Part shown: positions 10,701 through 22,700 of the stretch, in pieces
Layout: the number at the start of each line of letters is the position of its first letter
Numbering within the stretch: position 1 is the stretch's first letter
Assembly (NCBI GenBank): GCA_030654175.1
Contig: JAURXZ010000019.1
Location: 62,001 to 126,000 of the forward strand
Direction: 5' to 3'
Source: Bacteroidia bacterium
GTDB lineage: Bacteria > Bacteroidota > Bacteroidia > 2-12-FULL-35-15
DNA length: 64,000 nt
Translations under genes and position numbers: made by a program
Notes under the pieces: generated by a model
What the model was told of the DNA's origin: nothing
The model's input: only the letters and a program-made list of their open reading frames with translations
Database searches by the model: none

Positions 10701-13700
10701 CTGTGACCCAAACCAACGTAAGCGGTGCTTCAGCCGGTAGTGGTCCTCTGATTGCTCAAACATTGACCGCTACAGGTGCAAATTCAGGAACTGTTGTGTA
10801 TACAGTAACTCAAACAGCGGGAGCCTGTGTTGGTTCTCCTATTACAATTAACGTTTCAGTAAATAAAAAACCGGTTGCAACAGCGAGCCCTGTTTCAAAA
10901 ACTATTTGTTCCGGAATTACAAGTACCATCACATTATCAAGTTCTATTCCGGGTACTACTTATTCGTGGACAATTTCTCAGAGTGGAGCATCAGGAGCCG
11001 TTGCCGGAAGCGGTTCCGTTATTGCGCAAGTTTTAACAGCAACGGGTACAACTGCCGGTACCGTTACGTATACAATTACGCCAAATAATAATGGTTGTAT
11101 CGGTAATGCAATTACTTCAACAGTTACTGTAAACCCAAGACCGGTTGTAACGGCAACACCTACCTCTCAGACATTCTGTTCGGGAGGGATAAGCGGAATA
11201 GCTTTAACATCTAATGTTGCCGGAACTACCTTTGCATGGACAGTTGTCCAGACAGATGTATCAGGAGCATCCCCAGGAACAGGTGCCAATATTATTCAAA
11301 CATTAACTTCGACAGGGAATGTAACAGGTACGGCTGTTTATACTATTACTCCAACAGCAAATGGATGTGCAGGAACTCCAATAACAGTTACAGTAACCGT
11401 AACTCCAATACCTGTTGCAACTGCAACGCCCCCTGCTCAGACAATTTGTTCAGGAGCATCAAATTCAATCGGGCTAACGAGTAATGTTGCAGGAACAACG
11501 TTTGCATGGACAGTAGCTCAAACCAACGTTTCCGGTGCTACAGCGGGAAGTGGTGCCACTATTTCTCAAGCATTGACTGCAACAGCAACTACTGCCGGAA
11601 CTGCTGTTTATTCAGTTATTCCAACAGCTTCTGGTTGTCCGGGCACTCCAATTTTAGTAACAGTGACTGTAAACCCTCAGCCTTTAGCAATAGCATGTCC
11701 TTCAGATGTTACTATTTGTTCAGGTGATGCAACTTCAATAGCATTAACCAGTGATGTTACGGGAACAACCTTTGCCTGGACAATGGTTCAAAGCTTAGCA
11801 ACAGGTGCTTCTGCAGGAAGTGGTTCTACAATAGCCCAGACATTGACCGCCACAAGTACAAGCCCCGGCACCGTAACTTATACGGTTACTCCAAGCGCTA
11901 CAGGTTGTTCCGGAACGCCAATTGTAGTAAATGTTACAGTAAATCCAAAACCAGTTGTAACAGCTACCCCGGCAGCACAAACTATTTGTTCGGGAAACTT
12001 AACCTTTATTGCTTTGTCAAGTAATGTTGTAGGAACAACCTATTCATGGACAGTTACCCAAACCAATTTAACCGGGGCCACGGCTAGTAGCGGAGCAGCG
12101 GTGATCAATCAAAGTTTAACATTAACGGGGTCTGTTGCAGGATCTGCCGTATATACGATCACTCCAACTGCGGATGGATGTTCGGGAATTCCAATTACTG
12201 TTACCATTACAGTGAACGTTAATGATAATGCCGCCTTTACTTATCCATCATCAACATATTGTAAACCCGGAGTTAATCCAACACCTACAATTACAGGTTT
12301 GCCCGGAGGCTCCTTTTCATCGGTTCCGGCCGGATTATCAATTAATGCTATCACAGGAACAGTCAATTTAGGAGGAAGTGCAGTGGGTACCTATACTGTT
12401 AGCTATACAACTAGTGGTCCTTGCCCTGTTACGAGTTCTGTTAATTTTACGGTTTCTTTATTATTTGCAGCGAATTTCAGCTATGCAGGTTCTCCTTATT
12501 GTCAATATGCTACTAATCCTAGTCCTACTTTAGGGGTTGGTGCAACTGCCGGTACATTTACAGCTGTTCCTGCCGGATTGGTTTTTGTAAATGTGAATAC
12601 AGGACAAGTTAATTTAACATTAAGTACGCCTGGCACATATACAGTTACAAATACTATTCCTGCGAGTGGTGCTTGTCTGGCAACCAGTGCAAATAGTGCT
12701 ATTACTATTAATAATTCTCCAACCGCAACCGCAACCCCTTCTGTTCAAACAATATGTTCAGGTGGCAGCACCTCCATCGCTTTAACAAGTTCAATGGGGG
12801 CTACTACTTATTCCTGGACAGTTGTTCAGGCCGGTGCTTCCGGTGCATCTGCCGGAGCGGGTGCTACAATTGCTCAAACATTAACAGCAGACGGATCAAA
12901 AGCCGGAACAGCTATCTATACAATTATTCCAAATTCCGGTGGCTGTCCAGGTCTTCCAATAAAAGTCATAATTACGGTTAACCCAATACCTGTTGCCGCT
13001 AGCTGTCCTGCCTCACAAACAATTTGTTCGGGAGAAACAACTTCAGTAGCATTAACAGCTGATGCCGCGGGCACTGCTTTTTCATGGACCGTAAGTCAAA
13101 CAGGAGTTACGGGTGCATCTGCGGCAAGCGGTACTACAATTGCTCAAGTCCTGACAGCTACCGGTACTGTTGCGGGTTCTGTAACGTATACCATTACTCC
13201 AATTGTTGGAGGTTGTTCCGGCACTCCAATTTTAGTTTTCATAACTGTAAAACCGAGCCCTACTACAACCGCTACACCTACTTCTCAAACAATTTGTTCG
13301 GGAACTTCAAATTCAATAGCTTTAACAAGTAATCTTCCCGCAACTACTTTTGTTTGGACGGTAACACAAACTGGAACTTCCGGGGCTTCTGTTGGCGGTG
13401 GTACCACCATAGCACAATTGCTGACAGCAACCGGGGTAATTCCGGGTACTGCAACGTATTCAATTGTGGGAACTTCTGGTGCCTGTCCGGGGTTACCAAC
13501 TGTAGTGCCGGTTACTGTAAATCCAAAACCTATTATTACTGCCACACCTGCTTCACAAACTATTTGTTCAGGTCTTGCAACTTCGATTGCGTTAACAAGT
13601 GATGTTGCAGGTACAACTTTTTCGTGGACAGTTTCTCAAAGTGGTGTATCCGGAGCTTCAGCAAATAGTGGTTCATCCATTGCTCAAACCCTTACTACAA

Positions 13701-16700
13701 CCGGTGTTGTTTCTGGTACAGTTACATACACTATAACTCCTTCCGCAAATGGTTGTCCGGGGAACCCAATAAATGTAATTATAACAGTAAATCCTACACC
13801 GGTAGTTACTGCTACTCCTATGACACAGACATTTTGTTCAGGTGGAGTAACAGGAATAGCAATAACAAGTAATGTGGTAGGTACCACATTTTCATGGACA
13901 GTTGTTCAAACAGGTGTATTTGGAGCAACAGCAGGTGCCGGTACATCCATTACTCAATTGTTAACAGCTACAGGATCATTGATCGGGACAGCGGTATATA
14001 CTATTACTCCTGCCGTTGGAGGATGTACAGGTGCTCCTATCGTTGTTACTATAACTGTAAATCCAATTCCGGTTACAACAGCAATACCATCCTCACAATC
14101 GATTTGTACAGGAACTGCAAGTTCTATTTCATTAACAAGCAATGTGGCTGGTGCTACCTTCGCCTGGACAGTACTTCAGAATGATGTTACCGGAGCAACC
14201 AACGGTGCAGGTAATTCAATTGCGCAAACGCTTTCAACTTCCGGGTTTGTTCCTGGAAATGCAGTTTATACCATATCTACAACTGCCAATGGTTGTGTTG
14301 GGAATCTTGCAACTGTAACAGTAGTGGTTAATCCAAGACCAGTATCTACCGCAACACCTTCAACTCAAACGATATGCTCAGGTGGCATTACATCCATTCA
14401 ATTGAACAGTAATATAGGTGTAACTTTTTACTCCTGGACAGTGGTTCAAACAGGAGTGTCAGGAGCAGCAGCAAGTTCAGGTGCATCAATCGCTCAAACC
14501 ATTACGGCCACAGGGCCAACTACAGGAACGGCAGTTTATACAGTCACACCTTCATCCACTGGTTGTCCGGGTTCTCCTATTACAGTGACCATTACCGTAA
14601 AACCTAAACCTGTTGTAACAGCCACGCCTAGTTCTCAAACAATTTGTACCGGAGATTCAACTTCAATTGCATTGACAAGTGATGTTGCAGGAACTACTTT
14701 TGGCTGGACAGTTAATCAGAGTTTGGCAACAGGCGGTTTGGCAAGTAATGGCTCATTAATCTCACAGGTGTTGAACACAACAAGCACCTCCCCGGGGAAT
14801 GTAACTTATTCTGTCACCCCAACTTCGGATGGTTGTGTTGGTTTATCCATTCCAGTGCCTATTTTGATAAATCCGCGCCCAATTGTAACTGCAACACCGG
14901 CATCACAAACTATTTGTTCGTTTGCTGCAACTTCAATTGTATTAACAAGTGATCTTTCAGGTACTGCTTATTCCTGGACAGTGAATCAAACCGGTGCAAC
15001 AGGAGCTTCGATTGGAAGTGGTTCAAGTATCGTGCAAACATTGTCTGCAACGGGTTCCGTTCAGGGTACCGTAGTTTATACAATTACTCCAACCGTTACG
15101 GGAACCGGTTGTGCAGGAACTCCATTAACAGTTACAATTGCTGTGAATCCTATTCCGGTGGCAACTGCAACTCCAACGTCACAAACTATTTGTTCAGGAG
15201 TAAGTACAGCGATCGCTTTAACTAGTGACGTTGCCGGTGCCACGTTTTCCTGGACAGTTAACCAAACAAATGTTTCGGGAGCAACAACCGGAAGTGCATC
15301 AAGCATTGCCCAGGTGTTGACATCAACAGGAACAGTGGTTGGAACTGCGATATTTACGATCATTCCTAATGCGGCAGGTTGTGCAGGCGCCCCGATCTCA
15401 GTCACAGAAACTGTAAATCCAATACCTGTAGCAACAGCAACTCCTTCCACTCAAACTATATGCTCGGGAATTTCTACTTCAATTGCCTTAACAAGCAACG
15501 TGACCATTACCACCTATGCCTGGACGGTAGTTCAAACAGGCGTGACAGGTGCAACTCCGGGCAGTGGTTCGAGTATAGCTCAAACATTATCCAATGCAGG
15601 AACTGTGGCCGGAACTGCAGTTTACACCATAACGCCAACATCTAGAGGCTGTTCAGGATCTCCAATAACTGTTACTGTAACTGTTAATCCCCGACCAATA
15701 GCTACTGCTACACCTCCGGCCCAAACATTCTGTACAGGAGGTACCACGGCTATTGCATTAACAAGTAGTGTTGCAGGTTCCACTTTTTCATGGACAAGAG
15801 TACAGACGGGAGTAACGGGTGCAACAGCCGATTCGGGGTTAACTATTGCTCAATTGTTAACAACTACCGGAGCTTTAACAGGAACAGTTGTTTATACGAT
15901 CAGACCATCTGCAAGTGGTTGCACTGGAAACACTATTAATGCTACCATTACCGTAAATCCTATGGATAAGGCCGGTTACACCTATACCTCATCAACATAT
16001 TGTTTAACCGGCACTGACCCCACACCTAATATCACAGGTTTGCCTGGCGGTACTTTTACATCTATTCCTGCTGGCCTGGTAATTAATTCAAGCACAGGTA
16101 CTATTACCTTAGCAACAAGTACTGTTGGTACGTATGAAGTTACTTACACCACTAACGGTAATTGTCCTAATACCAATATGGTAGAAGTTTCAATTTTTGC
16201 CGGACCAATTGCATCATTCAGTTATCCGGAATCTCCGTTCTGTCAATATGGAACCAATACGTTCCCAACTTTTGCTCCCGGAGCAAGTGCAGGTACATTT
16301 TCAGCATTCCCATCGGGCTTGTTATTTGTTAATGTGAATACAGGAGAAATTAATTTGCAAACAAGCACTCCGGGAAGCTATACAATTACAAATACGATTG
16401 TAGCAAGTGGTGGTTGTGCTGCTGTAACTGCGACATCTCCGGTTGTGATCGGACCTGCTCCTATAGCTACGGCAACTCCTCAGACCAAAACAATATGTTC
16501 GGGAGAGACTACATCAAGTGTGTTAACAAGTTCCATGCCTTCTACATCTTATACCTGGACGGTAGTTCAAACAGGAGTTATTGGTGCATCTAATGGAATA
16601 ACCGATACCATTGCACAAACATTAATAACAACGGGAAGTGTTCCGGGTACTGCGGTTTATTCAGTTATACCAACATCCGGAGTTTGTGTTGGAAAACCAA

Positions 16701-19700
16701 CGGTTGTGACCATTACTGTAAATCCAATTCCCATTGCCACGGCAATACCATCTACACAAACAATATGTTCTGGTTTTCTTTCTTCTGTATCCTTAACAAG
16801 TACAGTTGCAGGTACCACTTATGCCTGGACCGTAGTTCAAAACGGTTTAACAGGAGCTACAGCAGGTTCCGGATCAACTATTGCTCAGGCTTTAACTGTA
16901 ACCGGACCGATTCCCGGAACAGCCGTTTATACTATTACTCCAACTGCATCAGGTTGTACTGGTACTCCTATTTCAGTTACCTTAACTGTAAATCCAATAC
17001 CACTTGCAATTGCAGGCCCTTCTGTTCAAACAATATGCTCAGGGGAAATGACCTCAATAGCTCTTACAAGTGATGTTCCAGGTGCTACTTTTACATGGAC
17101 GGTTAGTCAAAGTGGTGCTTCAGGTGCTTTTGATGGTAATGGCCTGGCAATCAATCAAATTTTGACTTCAACTTTTAATACTAGTCCTGGTACGGTGACC
17201 TATTCAATTACCTCATCTGCTGCGGGCTGTACAGGTATACCAGTAGAGGCAATTGTTACAGTGAACCCTTTACCTGTAATGACGGCAACCACCTTATCAA
17301 ATACTATTTGTTCAGGTGCGGCTACATCAATAGCTTTATCCAGCAATATTACCGGTACTACTTTTGCAAGGACTGTTATTCAAACCGGGGTATCGGGAGG
17401 ATCTGCAGGTATCGGACAGAATATAGTTCAAAACTTATCTACAACAGGATTTGTGGAAGGTACTGCTGTTTATACCATAACACCAACCGTAACTGCAACA
17501 GGTTGTATAGGTCTCCCTGTTAGTGTAACAATAACAGTTACTCCAGCACCTGTGGTTACAGCTTCTCCAAGTTCACAAACAGTGTGTTCAGGAGATTCCA
17601 CATCCATTTCATTATCAAGTAATGTGGTGGGTACCTCTTTCATGTGGACGGTAACACAAAACAATGTGTCCGGTGCAATTTCTGACAGTGGATCAGCCAT
17701 CAACCAAACCTTAATAGCAACCGGTGCAACCAACGGAACAGCTGTATATATTATCACTCCAGGTGCCGAAGGAGGTTGCCCGGGTTTCCCAATTTCAGTT
17801 CCTGTAACTGTAAGGCCAAGACCTGTTGCGACTGCAACTCCTACTGCTCAAACAATTTGTTCTGGAGGCTCCATTTCTGCGTTTTTATCAAGTAATGTTG
17901 CAGGAACATCTTATACCTGGTCTGTCAATCAAGTTGGAGCCGCTGGAGCTACTCCGGGAGGAGGTTCTTCAATTGCCCAAACGTTAATAGCCACCGGATC
18001 TACTGTTGGAACTGTAATTTACACGATAACTCCTACTAAACTTGGTTGTGCCGGAGACACGATAACGGTAACTATTACAATAAATCCGACCCCTGATGTA
18101 ACAGCATCACCTTCGCCAGACACTATTTGTACCGGAACAACCACCTCATTAGCATTATCGGGTAGTGTAGTGGGTACCAATTTTTCATGGACTTCTGTGC
18201 AAACAGATTTAACAGGTGCAACGCCTGGTTCTGGTATTACAATAGCACAAACGTTGATCAACACAAGTTTTGTTTATGCTATGGGCAGAGCTATATATAC
18301 CATTACTCCAATTGCAAGCGGATGTCAGGGAACGGCTGTTAAAGATACTGTTTACGTTAGACCTAAAGATAAGACCTCATTCGCTTATTCGTCCGGAACA
18401 TTTTGTCAATCTGGAACCAGCGAAGCACCTGTAATTACAGGTTTACCCGGAGGTTATTTTTATGCTACCCCGGTAGGCTTGGTTATTGATTCGGTGACAG
18501 GGATGGTTGATTTTGTTTCAAGTGCATTGGGTACATATACGGTTTCCTATACTACAAATGGTCCTTGTCCAAATACGGGGTATATGAACATGACCGTTGC
18601 TCTTACATTTTCTGCCGTTATTAATTATATTGGTTCTCCATTCTGCCAATATGAAAATAATCCTTTCCCAGTTTTTGGGGATGGTGCAAGTGCCGGTTCT
18701 TTTTCAGCTGCTCCGGCCGGCTTAGTATTTGTGAGCACCAATACCGGTGAGATTGATTTACCTTTAAGCGCTCCTGGTTCATATACTATTACAAATACTA
18801 TTCCTCCAAGTGGAACATGTTTGGGTGCAATAGAGACAGATACCGTTACAATTACTCCGGCCCCGGTTGCAACAGCTACTCCATCTGCACAAACAATATG
18901 TTCAGGTAGTTCAACATCAATTGCCTTAAGCAGTACAATACCAGGAACCACTTATACCTGGAATGTAATTCAACTTGGTGTTTCCGGTACATCTGACGGA
19001 GTTTTTGATTCAATATCTCAAGTATTAACTACTGCCGGTATCATTTCAGGAAGTGCAGTGTATACTGTTACACCAACTTCCGCTGATGGTTGTGTTGGAC
19101 TTCCAATAACGGTAACGATTACCGTTGATCCTTGTCCTATTGCAACGGCTATTCCTTCTACTCAGGTAATATGTTCAGGTGATCCTACATTAATAGGTTT
19201 GTCGAGTAATATTGCCGGGACCACTTTTACCTGGACAGTTGTACAAACAAATGTTACCGGTGCTTCCGATAGTACAGCCTCAGTTATTGCTCAAACTTTA
19301 TTTGCAACAGATTCACTTGCCGGTGATGCAACCTATACTATTACCCCATGGCTCAATGGTTGTGCTGGTATTCCTATGCCAGTAAGCATTGTTGTTCAAC
19401 CGGTTCCTATTGCAATAGCAACTCCATCGGCTCAAACAATTTGTTCTGGAGTAACAACTTCAATTGCTTTATCGAGTTTTGTACCCGGAACTACTTTTAC
19501 CTGGACAGCAAGTCAGTTAGGAGTTTCTGGTGGGTCTGACGGAGCCGGTAATACTATAACTCAAACATTATCAGCTACAACTAATTTACCTGGAACTGTT
19601 ACCTATATAATTACACCAATTGCAGCAGGTGGTTGCCCTGCTTTGCCAACTACTTTAATAGTGATCGTAAATCCTAGGCCGGTTCTTACTGCCACTCCTG

Positions 19701-22700
19701 CTACACAAGTAATATGTTCAGGAAATGCTACTGAAGTAGCTTTAAACAGCACTATTAATACTTCCATATTCTTCTGGACAGTAATTGAAACAGGAGTTAC
19801 CGGAGGTTTCCCGGATACAGCTGCAACTATTTCACAAACTTTAACTAATGCCGGTAACGAGCAAGCTACAGCTGTATATACTGTAACTCCTCTTGATACC
19901 GCCAGTGGTTGTATTGGAAGTCCGACAATAGTTACATTAATTGTAAACCCAACTCCCGTAGTTACAGCAACTCCTTTAGCTCAAACAATTTGTTCAGGAA
20001 TAAGTACTGGAATTTCTTTATCAAGCAATGTTAATGGTACAACATTCTCATGGACAGTTGCTCAAACAGGGGTTACAGGGGCTGTGGCCGGTTCAGGTGC
20101 AACAATTGCACAAAATATTTTTAATGCAGGTCCTTCGATCGGAACAGCAGTTTATACTATTTTACCTATGAACGATTTCAATGGTTGTAATGGCAATACC
20201 TCAACTGTTACAATAACTGTTAATCCAATGGATGACCCTGAATTTTCATATCCTTTACCTTCTTATTGTCATTCAGGTCCAGATCCTTCGGCCATTGTAA
20301 CAGGCTTGCCTGGTGGTAGTTTTACTTCCTCCACCGGTTTGGTGATATCAGATGCATTAACAGGTAAAATTGACCTTAGTGCCAGTCCATTAGGTACTCA
20401 TACTGTGAAATATACAACAAATGGAGCTTGTCCTGATACAAGTTTGGTTGAATTGACAATTACTGCTCCTCCGGGTGCTGGTTTTTCATATGGAGACTCT
20501 ACATTCTGCCAGTTTGGAACCAACCCACTACCTGTGTTTGATTCTCTTGCAATAGGAGGTGTGTTTTCAGCTACTCCATCAGGTTTGATATTTACCGATT
20601 CAATAACAGGTGAAATTAACTTAATGACAAGTTTGCCTGGAGCTTATACAATTATGAATACCACTGATACAAGTGGGGGGTGTGCTGTTGATAGTGCAAA
20701 AACAAACATTTTCATCCGTTCACTTATAGCTACTGCAACACCTTCTTCACAAACAATATGTTCAGGTGACACCACCTCTATTGTTTTAACAGGGTCGCTT
20801 CCCGGAACAACTTTTGCCTGGGAAATAGCAGGAATTGCTGTTGTTGGTGCTTTCGCAGATGAAGATTCAATAATAGCTCAAGTATTGACTGCTATTGATA
20901 GCATTGCAGGTACTCTGATCTATACAATTACACCAACAGCAGGAGCATGTGTAGGACTTCCAATTTTCGATACTGTTACTGTTAACCCTATACCAACCAT
21001 CACTGCTACTGCTTTGTCTCAAACATTGTGTTCAGGAGACAGCACATCCATCGTATTAGCAAGCAATGTAGCCGGTACCACTTTTTCCTGGACGGTGGTT
21101 CAAAGTGGCGTGTCAGGAGCATCAGCAGGTACGGATTCAATTATTACTCAAACATTAACCACAACAGGAACTTTTCCCGGAACAGCAATTTACGCGATCA
21201 GTTACTATGCAAACGGCTGTACAGGAGATCCTATAATGGATACAATTACTGTAAATCCTAAGGATGATGCTACTTTTAATTATACATCGTCAACTTATTG
21301 CACCTCAGGTGTTAACCCTACACCGGTTATTACAGGTTTGCCTGGTGGATTATTTACATCCAATCCTGCAGGTTTATCAATTTACGATCAAACAGGTGGA
21401 ATAGATCTGGCAAATAGCCTTTTAGGTACGTATACCGTTGTTTATACAACAAATGGAATTTGTGTTAATACTTACGCTGTGACCATTACTATAACAGATA
21501 CAACACCTTCAGCAAATTTCAATTATTCAGATACTGCATTTTGCAGAAATGCAATTAACCCTTTACCAATTTATGCGCCAGGTTCATTTGCAGGGGTATT
21601 TACGGCAAGTCCTGTTGGTTTGGCATTTGCGAATGTAAATACTGGAGAAATCAATTTATCTTTAAGTACCCCTGGTACTTATACAATCACCAATACAATT
21701 CCTGTTAGTGGTAGTTGTCTTGCTGCTTATGGTACCACAACAATTTCCATAATTACTGATGATGCTTCTTTTACTTATCCTTCATCAACATTCTGTCAAT
21801 CAGGAAGCAATCCTACACCTACCATTACAGGTCTTCCCGGAGGCGTGTTTTCTGCTATTCCTGCAGGACTGGTTCTTGATTCCTTAACAGGTACAATTGA
21901 TCTAGCAACAAGTACATTAGGTGCTTATACTCTTAGTTATGCAACAAATGGACCTTGTCCTAATATAGGTTATATGATTCTTACTGTAACCGATACTACA
22001 CCAGCGACCTCATTTAGTTATGCAAACTCTCCGTTTTGCCTGAATGGAAGTAATCCTTCTCCTGTTTTTGATACAGGTTCAAGTGCAGGTGTGTTTTCAG
22101 CTACTCCTGCCGGTATTGTTTTTGTAAGCGTTAATACGGGTGAAATCAATCTTACCTTGAGTACTCCGGGTACGTACACAATTGTTAATACTATTCCTGC
22201 AAGCGGTACTTGCCTTGCATCCAGTTCAATAGCTACAATCACTATCAATGTGGATGACGCATCTTTTAATTATTCATCAGCAACATATTGCCAATTAGGT
22301 GCTAACCCAACACCTTTAATAACTGGTTTACCGGGTGGTTATTTTTATTCAGTACCTGTTGGCTTAACAATTGATTCATTAACAGGAACAATCAATTTAC
22401 CAACAAGCGCTCTGGATGTTTATACTGTTAGCTATACCACTGCTGGTTCTTGCAGTGCCACAAGTGCTATAACCATGACAATTACAAACACAAGCCCAAC
22501 AGCGAATTTTAGTTATCCCGGTTCTCCATATTGTCAAAATGATAATGACCCTTTACCAACTTTTGGTCCTGGTTCAAGTGGAGGTGTATTCTCAGCCACT
22601 CCTTCAGGTTTAGTATTTGTTCATGTTAATACAGGGCAGATCGATCTGGGAGCCAGCTTACCGGGTACTTATGTTATTACTAATCATATTCCTGTTAGTG